The notes beneath the pieces are model-generated. The model was not told the DNA's origin. It ran no database searches and worked only from the letters and a program-made list of their open reading frames with translations. From assembly GCF_900155525.1 (NCBI RefSeq), contig NZ_LT706940.1:119690-183689 (forward strand): a DNA stretch of 64,000 nucleotides. The letters run 5' to 3'. Position 1 is the stretch's first letter. Each line of letters starts with the position of its first letter. The stretch comes from Mailhella massiliensis. Lineage in GTDB: Bacteria; Desulfobacterota; Desulfovibrionia; Desulfovibrionales; Desulfovibrionaceae. Below are positions 47,710 to 57,953 of this stretch, piece after piece. The translations under genes and the position numbers were made by a program.

Positions 47710-49010
47710 CGGGCGGACGGGACCGGCCTTCCGGGCTCGCCGCTCTTGACGAAGACGGACGGCGGGAATACTGGGCCGCCCTGGCCCTGCGCTGCTGCGC
47801 GGGGCTCGGCAGCCGCGGCACCTGCCTTCTGCTCCGGCATTTCGGTTCGGCCTACGCGGCGGTGAGCAATCTGCCCCGCTGGCCGGAGGCGGGCATCCCC
47901 CCGCAGAAGGCGGAAACGCTTGCGCGCAACGCATGGCGGGAACGGGCAAGACCGGAATGGGAGAATGCGCGCACGCTCGACGCTTCCATCATCCTCTGGA
48001 CGGATGCGCGCTATCCCGCGCTTTTGAAGGAACTGCCCGACGCTCCGGCCCTTTTCTACGCCAGAGGCGACCTTTCCCTGCTGGCCGGGCCATGCGTAGC
48101 CGTCGTCGGTTCAAGGGAAAGTTCCGCCGCCGCGCTCGATACCGCCGCGGCCGTGGCCGGGGAGCTTTCCCGCTCCGGCGTCACCGTGGTTTCGGGTCTC
48201 GCCTTCGGGGTGGACGGTCGTGCCCACAGAGCAGCCCTTTCCGGGCCGGGCCGCACCATAGCCGTCATGCCCGGCGGCGTGGACATGGTCTTTCCCGCAA
48301 GGCACAGAGAACTGTACCGGCACATTGCAGAACGGGGTCTCATCATCAGTGAAATGCCTCCCGGAACTTCGCCCGGACCGGGAGCCTTTCCGGTACGAAA
48401 CCGCATCATCAGCGGCCTTTCCCTCGGGGTGCTCATGGTGGAGGCCGTTCATCCTGCAAGCGGCAGCACCATCACGGCGCGTCTTGCAGCGGAACAGGGC
48501 AGAAACGTCTACGTTCCTTCGCCGGACACCTTCCGCGGTCCGTACCGCGAAGGAACGAAGAAACTGCTGCTGGAAGGCGCTCGCCCCGTTTTCCATGCGG
48601 CGGACATTCTGGCCGATCTTTTTCCGCACCTGAAAGATTCCCTGCAGAGGTCATCGCCCCCAAAGCTCCTTCCTTCAGAAGAAAAACCGCTGCCGGATAC
48701 ACGGAAAAACACAAGAGCCGCCGCGCATGGCGCAGCTCCTTGCCCGGCTGCGCCGCAGGCTCTCCGCCCCGGAACCGTGCGGCCCGTCGCCCGTACGGAA
48801 ACATCTCCCGCGTCCTCCCTTACGGAAGAGGAGGAAACACTCCTTGCCCTTCTGCGCAGGGGGCCGCTTCTTCAGGATGAGCTTCTGTATGCCGCACAGG
48901 AAAAAAGAGGGACATGGACCAGCGCAGCCGTCAGTGCCGCGCTCATGATACTGGAAGTAAAACAGCTGGTACGCCGTCTTTCCGACGGCCGCTACGAGGC
49001 CGCCCCATGA
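47706..49010 (+). CDS. dprA: DNA-processing protein DprA
   Basis: A 434-residue protein that loads RecA on incoming single-stranded DNA during natural transformation. An N-terminal helical (SAM-like) region is followed by the Rossmann-type DprA domain with GPCVAVVGSRESS, VVSGLAFGVDGRAHRAAL, AVMPGGVDMVFPARHREL and GAFPVRNRIISGLS. A low-complexity linker (about 310-375) precedes a C-terminal winged-helix (DML1-like) domain. Starts and stops overlap the neighbours (ATGA on both sides), forming a unit with the Kef-type gene and xerC. No other competence genes are seen here. Confidence 0.95.
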   Translation: MTGGRDRPSGLAALDEDGRREYWAALALRCCAGLGSRGTCLLLRHFGSAYAAVSNLPRWPEAGIPPQKAETLARNAWRERARPEWENARTLDASIILWTDARYPALLKELPDAPALFYARGDLSLLAGPCVAVVGSRESSAAALDTAAAVAGELSRSGVTVVSGLAFGVDGRAHRAALSGPGRTIAVMPGGVDMVFPARHRELYRHIAERGLIISEMPPGTSPGPGAFPVRNRIISGLSLGVLMVEAVHPASGSTITARLAAEQGRNVYVPSPDTFRGPYREGTKKLLLEGARPVFHAADILADLFPHLKDSLQRSSPPKLLPSEEKPLPDTRKNTRAAAHGAAPCPAAPQALRPGTVRPVARTETSPASSLTEEEETLLALLRRGPLLQDELLYAAQEKRGTWTSAAVSAALMILEVKQLVRRLSDGRYEAAP

Positions 49011-49996
49011 ACCGCATTGCCGAAATCACCGCTTCCCTGCCGCCCGGCCCGGCCGCCTTCCTGGCCTGGCTGGAATTTCAGAAAGGCGCCTCCGAAGCCA
49101 CGGTGCGGGCCTATGCTCTGGACATTCTGGAATTTGAAACCTACCTGCACGGCATGGGGGCCACTCTGGCGCGTCCTTCGGAAATCACAAGGCAGATGGT
49201 GCAGGGCTTTTCCGCCTCCCTTTTCCGCAGAAACATGGCCCGCTCCTCCATGGCGCGCAAGCTCTCCGCCCTGCGCAGCCTGTTCCGGCACCTGCACAGA
49301 CTGCACAAAATAGAATCCGATCCCTGCGCCGGGGTACGCAACCCGAAGCAGGATCAGCGGCATCCGGCCATGCTCAACGTGGACCAGACCTTCGCGCTGC
49401 TTGAGGAGCCGCCCGCAGAAAAAGACATTGCCCCTCCTGCGGAAACGCCCGGCAAAGACATTTTCCACCTCAGGGACACGGCGCTTCTGGAACTGCTCTA
49501 CGGTTCGGGCCTGCGTATTTCCGAGGCGCTGGGCCTGAACGTGAACGACATGCGGCCGCAGACGGGACATGTCATCGTCATGGGCAAGGGCGGCAAACAG
49601 CGGCAGGTTCCCCTCAGCGATACCAGCATCGCCGCGCTGGAAAAATGGCTTTCGGCGCGAAGCGAGGTTCCGCCCGAACACGGAGAAAGGGCGCTTTTTC
49701 TCGGCAGGCGCGGCAAAAGGCTGGACCGCCGTCAGGCCGCGCGCATTCTGGAGGAAAGAGCGAAGGAGGCGGGCATTCCGCAGCACGTCTCCCCCCACGA
49801 CCTGCGGCATTCCTTCGCCACGCATCTTCTGGAAGGCGGGGCGGATCTGCGCGCCGTACAGGAACTTCTGGGGCACAGCCGCATTTCCACCACGCAGCGC
49901 TACACGCATCTCGACCTCGCCGCCCTTACGCGCATTTACGATGCTTCCCACCCTCTGGCGCAGGGCGGGAAGGAAGACGGCGGAAAAAAGGCGTGA
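49007..49996 (+). CDS. xerC: Tyrosine recombinase XerC
   Basis: A 329-residue site-specific recombinase resolving chromosome dimers. The N-terminal SAM-like core-binding domain spans about 10-105 (FLAWLEFQKGASEATVRAYALDILEFETYL). The catalytic domain holds the conserved residues: R in GSGLRISEALGL, K in MGKGGKQRQVPL, H-x-x-R in SPHDLRHSFATH, H in LLGHSRISTTQ and the nucleophile Y in QRYTHLD. The start overlaps the dprA stop. XerC rather than XerD is chosen by its dprA neighbourhood; this is not certain. No integrase-associated attachment site was seen. Confidence 0.92.
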   Translation: MNRIAEITASLPPGPAAFLAWLEFQKGASEATVRAYALDILEFETYLHGMGATLARPSEITRQMVQGFSASLFRRNMARSSMARKLSALRSLFRHLHRLHKIESDPCAGVRNPKQDQRHPAMLNVDQTFALLEEPPAEKDIAPPAETPGKDIFHLRDTALLELLYGSGLRISEALGLNVNDMRPQTGHVIVMGKGGKQRQVPLSDTSIAALEKWLSARSEVPPEHGERALFLGRRGKRLDRRQAARILEERAKEAGIPQHVSPHDLRHSFATHLLEGGADLRAVQELLGHSRISTTQRYTHLDLAALTRIYDASHPLAQGGKEDGGKKA

Positions 49997-50098
49997 GGCG
50001 GACTTTTTCCGGCTGCGGAAGAGGGGGATTTACCCATTGCGTGCGCTGCGAAGAAAGGATAAACTCTCTTGTCTTTTTACTTCCCGGGTGGTGCGCGC

Positions 50099-50896
50099 AT
50101 GTCTGAACAACTTCTCCTTGCCGACATCGGCAATACCTGCATCAAGCTCGTCTTTGCCCGCCCCGACGCGCTGGAGGCCGCCTATTCCCTGCCCACCAGG
50201 GCGCAGCACACGGCCGACAGCCTGGGCCTCTCCCTCATGCAGCTCCTTTCCCTGCAGGGCCTCGGCGCCGCGGACATCACCGCCTGCGTGGTCTGTTCCG
50301 TGGTACCCGACGTGAACACCCTGTTTCAGGAAGCCTGCCGCAGATATCTGAAAAAGACGCCCCTCTCCTTCCCCGGCGACTTTGCCGTCGACCTCGTCAA
50401 CGGTTATGATCAGCCGCAGGAAGTAGGGGCCGACCGGCTGCTCGCGGCCTTTGCGGCAAGAAAGCTCTTTCCCGAAACGCCCTCCCTCATTTCCGTGGAT
50501 TTCGGCACCGCCACCACCTTCGACTGCGTTTCCGGCAACACCTATCTCGGCGGACTCATCTGCCCGGGGCTCTTTTCCTCCCGCAACGCGCTTGCGGCCA
50601 ACACCGCCAAGCTCCCGCGCATTTCTCTGGAAATGACGGATTCCCATGTAAGCATAGGAAAGAGCACCATCACCAGCATGAATCACGGTTTTCTCTTCGG
50701 CTTCGCCGCCATGACGGAAGGCCTGTGCGAACGCCTGAAGGAAGAGCTGCCCGGCCCCACCCTCGTTGTGGGCACGGGCGGCGCGGCGCATGACCTTGCA
50801 AGGATATGCCGGGCCTTCGACGTCGTTCGGCCCGACCTCATTCTGGAAGGACTCCGGCTGCTCTGGGCCGGAGGCGGGGCGCGCGCTTCACTCTAG
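50099..50896 (+). CDS. coaX: Type III pantothenate kinase
   Basis: A 265-residue cytoplasmic enzyme phosphorylating pantothenate, the first step of CoA synthesis. Family motifs: LLADIGNTCIKL near residues 5-16 (phosphate-binding), VCSVVPDVN, GADRLLAAFAAR, and VDFGTATTFDCV with LGGLICPG. The usual length is 250-270. ATG at 50099 is chosen because it puts the DIGNT motif in the normal place; a TTG at 50069 would add ten residues. There is no good Shine-Dalgarno for either. Together with panF and panC it shows that CoA synthesis from pantothenate is intact. Confidence 0.93.
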   Translation: MSEQLLLADIGNTCIKLVFARPDALEAAYSLPTRAQHTADSLGLSLMQLLSLQGLGAADITACVVCSVVPDVNTLFQEACRRYLKKTPLSFPGDFAVDLVNGYDQPQEVGADRLLAAFAARKLFPETPSLISVDFGTATTFDCVSGNTYLGGLICPGLFSSRNALAANTAKLPRISLEMTDSHVSIGKSTITSMNHGFLFGFAAMTEGLCERLKEELPGPTLVVGTGGAAHDLARICRAFDVVRPDLILEGLRLLWAGGGARASL

Positions 50897-52267
<1,371 letters not shown>

Positions 52268-52300
52268 GCATGCCGGGCGGGCATGCCCGCCCTTAATGAA

Positions 52301-52336
52301 GGAGCGGTCCGGCCGGAAGGCCGGGCCGCTCTCCTT
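52301..52336 (+). terminator. Imperfect terminator hairpin after eno
   Basis: GGAGCGGTCCGGCC and GGCCGGGCCGCTCTCC form a long GC-rich stem with one bulge and a G-T pair, followed by TTCCT. A second inverted repeat (GGGCGGGCATGCCCGCCC) lies at 52275-52292 just before it. Confidence 0.65.
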
Positions 52337-52381
52337 CCTACCGCCTCTTCCGGGCTTTTCCCGGAAAGGCCTGAGGTTCAC

Positions 52382-53074
52382 ATGAGCAAGGCTCTGCGTA
52401 TTCTGTTCTGTTCCCTTTTCGCCCTCTGCCTCCTTGCAGGGAGCGCCCTTGCCGCAGACATATCCGCCACGGTGGAGAAAATGCAGGCCGCCTACGCCTC
52501 CATGCAGAGTTTCCGCGCCGAATTTTCGCAGCAGCTTCTGCAGAGGGAAAGCGGCGTCGTGGAAAACCGCAAAGGCGTCCTTCTTTTTCAGAAGCCTCTG
52601 CGTGTGCGCTGGGAAACGGCCGCGCCCCATGCCGAGCTTCTCATGGTGACGGACAAGGAAATCTGGAACTACCTGCCCGATGAAGAGCTCGCCTACCGCT
52701 ATTCCCGCGAGCTGGCGGAAGACTCCCGCTCCCTCATCCAGGTGGTCACCGGTCAAAGCGCCCTTTCCCGCGATTTCGACGTGGAATCCGCCCAGGCTCC
52801 GGAAGACGGAAAACTCATCCATCTTCTGCTCTACCCCAAGGATCCCACCACGGAACTCACCGAAGCCCAGCTCTGGCTCGATCCGGAAACCTTCCTCATC
52901 CGCCGCGCCATGGTCATGGACTTCTACGGCAACACCAACACCATCGAGCTTGGCAATCTGAAAAAGAACGCCTCCGTTTCCGACGGGGACTTCTCCTTCA
53001 CGCCGCCCAGAGGCACGGAAGTGGAAGACCATGTGGAAGCGCCCCACCCCGTGGAGAGGCCCCTTCTGAACTAG
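52382..53074 (+). CDS. lolA: LolA-like outer-membrane lipoprotein carrier protein
   Basis: A 230-residue periplasmic protein. The signal peptide (residues 1-24, LLAGSALAA) is followed by the LolA-type half-barrel: VEKMQAAYASMQSFRAEFSQQLLQRESGVVENRKGVLLFQKPLRVRWE. In LolA the equivalent opening is a helix followed by strands that hold the lipid anchor of lipoproteins. ATLWLDPETFLIR-like TEAQLWLDPETFLIRRAMVMDFYGNTNTIELGN also fits. GAGG precedes the ATG. It is annotated lolA by similarity of fold; the precise chaperone role is inferred. Confidence 0.82.
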   Translation: MSKALRILFCSLFALCLLAGSALAADISATVEKMQAAYASMQSFRAEFSQQLLQRESGVVENRKGVLLFQKPLRVRWETAAPHAELLMVTDKEIWNYLPDEELAYRYSRELAEDSRSLIQVVTGQSALSRDFDVESAQAPEDGKLIHLLLYPKDPTTELTEAQLWLDPETFLIRRAMVMDFYGNTNTIELGNLKKNASVSDGDFSFTPPRGTEVEDHVEAPHPVERPLLN

Positions 53075-53213
53075 CCTGAAGGCTCCCGTTTTTCCGCGCA
53101 GGGGAGAAGAGCGCCGCCTTCCCGGGAGCCGTTTCCTCCTGCGCGCCTTTTCCCGCAGACGCCCCATCCGGGGCTGGACTATCACGACAATTAAAGGTAC
53201 ATACGTTTTTCGC

Positions 53214-54140
53214 ATGGAACAACAGCACGGCATACTGGTACTCAACAAGCCCAAAGGGCTCAGCTCCGCACAGTGCATCGCGCGGATCAAACGCCTGGGG
53301 CAGAAGAAAATCGGCCACGCCGGCACGCTCGACCCCATGGCCACGGGAGTGCTGCTCGTACTCCTCGGCCACGCCACCAAGCTTTCCGGGTATCTTCTGG
53401 AAGGCGGCGTCAAGACCTACGGCGGCACGCTGCGCCTCGGCGTGACCACCGACACCTGGGATGCGGAAGGTTCCATCGTCGGCGAAACGCCGCTCGGTGA
53501 GGATGATCTCGCCGAAGGCTCAGCGCTGGAGCAGGCTGCCCGCAGAGAAGTGGCGGCCTGGCTTGAGGTGACGGAACAGCCTGTTCCGCCTTATTCCGCA
53601 GCAAAGCACCAGGGCCAGCCTTTGTACAAGCTTGCCCGTGCGGGCAAGGAAGTGCCCGCCAAGGTGAAACGCATACATGTTTCGTACGCCGATGTTCAAT
53701 GGGTGAACATGCCCGACGTACGATTCCGGGTAACGTGCAGTTCCGGTTCCTACATACGGTCCCTGGCCCACAGCTTGGGGATTCGACTTGGGTGCGGAGC
53801 CATGCTCACGGAACTGACCCGGGAATACAGTCACCCGTTCGGACTGGATGTCGCCCACACGCTGGACGAAATCCTCGCCGAGCCGGAAAAGCTGCCTGAA
53901 CGGATCATGCCCATCAGCGCCGCCCTGCCGGGATGGAAGAACCTTTCCATCAGCCCCGCGCAGGAAGCGAACCTGAGAAACGGCATTCCCGTTCCCCACA
54001 CGCCGGAGTTCGGAGAATTCCAGCCCGGCGAACGCGCCCTCATCACGGCGCAAGGCGGCTCGCCCCTGGCTCTGGCGGAAGCCCGTATGGACAGGCAACG
54101 CCCTGTCTGGGCAGTACTTCGGGGGCTTTTTACCCACTAA
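53214..54140 (+). CDS. truB: tRNA pseudouridine(55) synthase
   Basis: A 308-residue enzyme making pseudouridine-55 in the T-loop of tRNAs. The catalytic motif GHAGTLDPMATGVL puts the nucleophile at D40, as expected. GVTTDTWDAEG, PPYSAAKHQGQPLYKLARAGKEV and VTCSSGSYIRSLAHSLG are further family motifs. A C-terminal PUA-like domain follows (about 240-308). It lies 33 bases before rpsO, the conserved truB-rpsO-pnp order. Confidence 0.98.
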   Translation: MEQQHGILVLNKPKGLSSAQCIARIKRLGQKKIGHAGTLDPMATGVLLVLLGHATKLSGYLLEGGVKTYGGTLRLGVTTDTWDAEGSIVGETPLGEDDLAEGSALEQAARREVAAWLEVTEQPVPPYSAAKHQGQPLYKLARAGKEVPAKVKRIHVSYADVQWVNMPDVRFRVTCSSGSYIRSLAHSLGIRLGCGAMLTELTREYSHPFGLDVAHTLDEILAEPEKLPERIMPISAALPGWKNLSISPAQEANLRNGIPVPHTPEFGEFQPGERALITAQGGSPLALAEARMDRQRPVWAVLRGLFTH

Positions 54141-54173
54141 CCTCTGGCAGAAGCCAGAGAGGAGGATACCGCT

Positions 54174-54443
54174 GTGGCTATGGATTCCGCTCAGAAGCAG
54201 GCCGTTATCGCCCAGTTCGCCAAGCACGAAGGCGACACCGGCTCCGCTGAAGTTCAGATTGCCCTTCTTACCGCCCGCATCAACGGCCTCGCCGGCCACT
54301 TCAAGGCCAACAAGAAGGACTTTCATTCCCGCACCGGCCTGCTCAAGCTGGTCGGCCAGCGTCGCAAGATGCTGAACTACCTGAAGAAGACCGACATTCA
54401 GAGCTACCGTGCCCTGATCGAAAAGCTCGGCCTGCGCAAGTAG
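54174..54443 (+). CDS. rpsO: 30S ribosomal protein S15
   Basis: An 89-residue primary 16S rRNA-binding protein. [55 protein letters not shown] is the S15 core. A GTG start at 54174 gives the usual 89 residues, with GAGGAGG about 9 bases upstream; an in-frame ATG two codons later would shorten it to 87. Confidence 0.98.
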   Translation: MAMDSAQKQAVIAQFAKHEGDTGSAEVQIALLTARINGLAGHFKANKKDFHSRTGLLKLVGQRRKMLNYLKKTDIQSYRALIEKLGLRK

Positions 54444-54466
54444 TCGCGACAAGGATCCGAAAGCAA

Positions 54467-54495
54467 GGGGGGAGCGGAAGTCATTCCGCTCCCCC
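54467..54495 (+). terminator. rpsO-pnp intercistronic hairpin
   Basis: GGGGGAGCGGAA and TTCCGCTCCCCC pair around a 4-base loop about 24 bases after rpsO, followed by ATCCTG. The weak U-run suggests partial termination. In E. coli the same gap holds a terminator and RNase III/E processing sites that autoregulate pnp; the same may hold here. Confidence 0.65.
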
Positions 54496-54608
54496 ATCCT
54501 GCATGAACGGGGCGAAGGCCCCCAACCTCAACGCGAGGAAGGAGCATCCGCGAACAGAGGCGAAATTTTCGTCTTTCTTCACGGAGTCTCCTTCCAGGAG
54601 TAACCATT

Positions 54609-56861
54609 ATGGGTCTGCTCAACAGCACTCGTGTTTCCGCCACCGTAGGCGGCAAGGAAATCATTCTGGAAACGGGCCGCGTGGCCCGTCAGGCCAACGG
54701 TGCCATCTGGGTGCAGTGCGGCGGCACCGTGGCTCTCGTCACCGTGTGCGAAGCCCAGCTCGACACCCCCAAGGACTTCTTCCCCCTCACCGTGGAATAC
54801 GCCGAACGCATGTACGCCGCCGGCCGCATCCCCGGCAACTTCTTCCGCCGCGAAATCGGCCGCCCCAGCGATCATGAAACCCTGGTGGCCCGCCTCATCG
54901 ACCGCCCCATCCGTCCGCTCTTCCCCAAGGGCTACGGCAATGAGGTGCAGGTGCTCGCCACCGTCATTTCCGCCGACGGCGAAAACGACCCCGACGTGCT
55001 CTGCATCACCGCAGCTTCCGCCGCCACCTGCATTTCCAGCATTCCCTTCGCGGGCCCCGTGGCCGGCGCGCGCCTCGGCCGCGTGGACGGTCAGTTCATC
55101 CTGAACCCCACGAATGAGGAACTCAAGCGCTCCGACATGGACATCGTGCTCGCGGCCTCCCGCGACGCCGTGGTCATGGTGGAAGGCGAAGCCAAGCTCG
55201 TCAAGGAACAGGATCTCATCGACGGCCTGAACTGGGCCCACAAGGCCATTCAGCCCCTCATCGACGCTCAGGAAGAACTGGTGAAGCTGGTCGGCAAGCC
55301 CAAGAGCGCATTCACGCCCAAGGAAGATGATCCCGAACTCTTCGCCTATGTGGAAGAGCTCGCCATCAAGTCCGGCATGGAAGACGCCCTGCGCACCACC
55401 GACAAGCTGCAGAGAAAGGACGCCCGCAAGGCCGTCAAGGACAAGGTGAAGGCCCTCATGGCCACCGACGAACGCTATGCCGAAGATCCGGCCGCCCAGG
55501 CCGCCATCGGCGAAGTGCTGGAACACCTTGAAAAGAAGCTCGTGCGCCAGAGAGTCATCAACGAAGGCACCCGCATCGACAACCGCGATACCAAGACCGT
55601 GCGCCCCATCGAAATCGAAGCCTCGGTGCTGCCCCGTGCCCACGGTTCCGTGATCTTTGCCCGCGGCGAAACCAAGACCATTGCCGTCACCACCCTCGGC
55701 AGCTCCTCCGACGAACAGAAGGTGGATACGCTGAACGGTGATGAAAGCAAGCGCTTCATGCTGCACTACAACTTCCCGCCCTTCACCGTGGGCGAAGTGA
55801 AGTCCGTGCGCGTGTCCCGCCGCGAAATCGGCCACGGCCACCTTGCCGAACGCGCCCTCAAGGCCGTGCTGCCCTCTTCCGAAAGCTTCCCCTACACCAT
55901 CCGCGTGGTGTCCGACACGGTGGAATCCAACGGTTCCTCCTCCATGGCCGCCGTGTGCGGCGGCTGCCTCTCCCTCATGGATGCAGGCGTGCCGATCAGC
56001 GCTCCCGTGGCCGGCGTGGCCATGGGCCTCATCAAGGACGGCGACACCTACACCGTGCTTACCGACATTCTCGGTGATGAAGACGCCCTCGGCGACATGG
56101 ACTTCAAGATCGCCGGTACCGCCGAAGGCATCAGCGCCATCCAGATGGACATCAAGATCAACGGCCTGCCCACCGAAGTGATGGCCCGCGCCATGGAACA
56201 GGCCCGCGTGGCCCGTCTGCACATTCTGGACGTCATGGCCAAGGCCATGCCCGCCGTGCGCGAACTCTCTCCCTACGCTCCCCAGCATGAGGAAGTGTTC
56301 GTGAATCCCGAAATCATCCGCATGATCATCGGCCCCGGCGGCAAGAACATCAAGGCCATCACCACCGCCACGGGCGCGGCCATCGACATCGAAGATTCCG
56401 GCCGCATCACCATCTTCGCCCCCACCCAGCAGGCCATGCAGGCCGCCAAGGAAATGGTGCTCTACTACGACCAGCACGCGGAACTCGGCAAAAACTACAA
56501 TGCCAAGGTGAAGCGCATCATGGACATCGGCGCCATCGTGGAAATCCTGCCCAACCTGGAAGCTCTGGTGCACATCTCCCAGCTCGACACCAACCGTGTG
56601 GAAAAGACGGAAGACGTGGCGCACCTCGGCGAAGACATGATGGTCAAGGTCATTGAAATCAACGGCGACCGCATCCGTGCCAGCCGCAAGGCCGTGCTGC
56701 TTGAAGCCCAGGGCATCGAATGGAACCCTGAAGACACGGCCCGTCCCGCCCGCCGCGAACGCGGTGAACGCGGTGAACGCGGCGAAGGCGACCGCCGCAA
56801 CGAACGTCGCGGCGAACGCCGTGACAGAGGCGAACGCCGTCACGAACGCAAGGACGACTAA
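54609..56861 (+). CDS. pnp: Polyribonucleotide nucleotidyltransferase (PNPase)
   Basis: A 750-residue 3'-to-5' exoribonuclease of the RNA degradosome. It has two RNase PH domains (about 1-225 and 310-545; RPLFPKGYGNEVQVLATV, then FPPFTVGE with GRREIGHGHLAERAL-like SRREIGHGHLAERALKAVLPS), an intervening helical linker, a KH domain (IIRMIIGPGGKNIKAITTATG, near 570) and an S1 domain (KVKRIMDIGAIVEILPNLEALVHISQLD). The C-terminal 40 residues are an Arg-Gly/Arg-Glu-rich tail longer than in many homologues. CAGGAG precedes the ATG. Confidence 0.99.
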   Translation: MGLLNSTRVSATVGGKEIILETGRVARQANGAIWVQCGGTVALVTVCEAQLDTPKDFFPLTVEYAERMYAAGRIPGNFFRREIGRPSDHETLVARLIDRPIRPLFPKGYGNEVQVLATVISADGENDPDVLCITAASAATCISSIPFAGPVAGARLGRVDGQFILNPTNEELKRSDMDIVLAASRDAVVMVEGEAKLVKEQDLIDGLNWAHKAIQPLIDAQEELVKLVGKPKSAFTPKEDDPELFAYVEELAIKSGMEDALRTTDKLQRKDARKAVKDKVKALMATDERYAEDPAAQAAIGEVLEHLEKKLVRQRVINEGTRIDNRDTKTVRPIEIEASVLPRAHGSVIFARGETKTIAVTTLGSSSDEQKVDTLNGDESKRFMLHYNFPPFTVGEVKSVRVSRREIGHGHLAERALKAVLPSSESFPYTIRVVSDTVESNGSSSMAAVCGGCLSLMDAGVPISAPVAGVAMGLIKDGDTYTVLTDILGDEDALGDMDFKIAGTAEGISAIQMDIKINGLPTEVMARAMEQARVARLHILDVMAKAMPAVRELSPYAPQHEEVFVNPEIIRMIIGPGGKNIKAITTATGAAIDIEDSGRITIFAPTQQAMQAAKEMVLYYDQHAELGKNYNAKVKRIMDIGAIVEILPNLEALVHISQLDTNRVEKTEDVAHLGEDMMVKVIEINGDRIRASRKAVLLEAQGIEWNPEDTARPARRERGERGERGEGDRRNERRGERRDRGERRHERKDD

Positions 56862-56903
56862 GTCCGCAGCGGGGCCATGCCCCGTACGCCTGTAATACCT
56901 GTG

Positions 56904-56941
56904 AAAAGCCTCCCCGGAACAGAATTCCGGGGAGGCTTTTC
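56904..56941 (+). terminator. Terminator after pnp
   Basis: AAAAGCCTCCCCGG and CCGGGGAGGCTTTT form a perfect 14-bp stem around a 9-base loop, with a T-run. Confidence 0.93.
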
Positions 56942-57119
56942 TGCCTCCGCACCCGCATGGGCCGGGCGGATGCAAAGCGCAAGGGGAAAAAGGATCCATC
57001 GCCCGAAAAATCATACACGACGCTTCCGGTGAAGTCCGTGATGCAGATTCCCGGAAAAACGCCGCAAGCCCCTTCTGCGGCAAAAGCAGACCGATGGAGG
57101 AACAAACGCCGCTTCGGCC

Positions 57120-57875
57120 CTAGAAGGTCACATCGGCAAAGCGGGGGCCGCCGTCGGCCTGTCCTGTGGGCATGATCTCCATAAAGCTCACATCCATGTG
57201 CGGAGGGCACTGCACCACCCACCACAGCGCACGGGCGATATCTTCAGCGTCCAGCGGTCTGCCCGTCGCGTATTCCTTTTCCGCCAGCGCTGCGTCTCCG
57301 GCGTTGTGCACCAGAGAAAATTCCGTGCGCGTACGGCCGGGAGCCAGGCAGGTCACCCGTATGGGCGTTCCCAGAAGGTCGGAACGCATGTTGTCGGACA
57401 GGTGTCGCACGAAGGCCTTGCTTGCGCCGTAGACGTTGCCCGTGGGAAAGGCGCGGCTTCCGGCCACGGACCCCACATTGACCACATGCCCCCTGCCGCG
57501 GGCGAGCATACCGGGCAAAAGCAGCCGCGTGCAGTAAAGAAGGCCGAGAATATTGGTGTTCACCATGGTTTCCCAGGCTTCCGTATCCCCGTCCTGCACG
57601 CGTCCATCGCCCGCAAAGAGCCCGGCGTTGTTGAACAGCACGTCCACGGCGGAAAAATCCTCCGGCAGGCCGTCAAAGGCCGCCTTCGTCTCTTCACGGC
57701 TCTGTATGTCGAAGCAGAGACCGAAAAAATGCACCCCCAGTTCCCCGCGCATCTTTTCGAGGCGCTCCCTGCGCCTTCCCGTACCGACGACACGCCAGCC
57801 GTTGTCGATGAAAAGCCGCGCTGCCGCGCGCCCCAGGCCGGAGGTGGCCCCGGTAATGCAGATGACGTTGCTCAT
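57120..57875 (-). CDS. Short-chain dehydrogenase/reductase (YdfG-like)
   Basis: A 251-residue NAD(P)-dependent oxidoreductase. The cofactor motif is TGATSGLGRAAA near residues 8-19; GRRRERL after the second strand suggests NADP. NNAGL follows, and the catalytic S-Y-K triad is GSVAGS, then VYGASKAFVRHLS. CLAPGRTRTEFS is the usual PG motif. It resembles YdfG/serine 3-dehydrogenase (3-hydroxy acid dehydrogenase) proteins, so a malonic semialdehyde or hydroxy-acid substrate is possible. It is monocistronic and convergent with pnp. Confidence 0.88.
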   Translation of the reverse strand: MSNVICITGATSGLGRAAARLFIDNGWRVVGTGRRRERLEKMRGELGVHFFGLCFDIQSREETKAAFDGLPEDFSAVDVLFNNAGLFAGDGRVQDGDTEAWETMVNTNILGLLYCTRLLLPGMLARGRGHVVNVGSVAGSRAFPTGNVYGASKAFVRHLSDNMRSDLLGTPIRVTCLAPGRTRTEFSLVHNAGDAALAEKEYATGRPLDAEDIARALWWVVQCPPHMDVSFMEIMPTGQADGGPRFADVTF

Positions 57876-57953
57876 ACCTGATCCCCGGATATTCCCGCTT
57901 GCGAAGCGGATGTGTTTAAGATGCCTTTGACATGCCCCCCAGGGGAAGCGGCA

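Noticed and set aside
49007-49996. Phage or integron integrase.
   Set aside because: Length, motifs and overlap with dprA fit the housekeeping XerC; no phage genes or att sites are near, and the tRNA gene at 9311 is far away.
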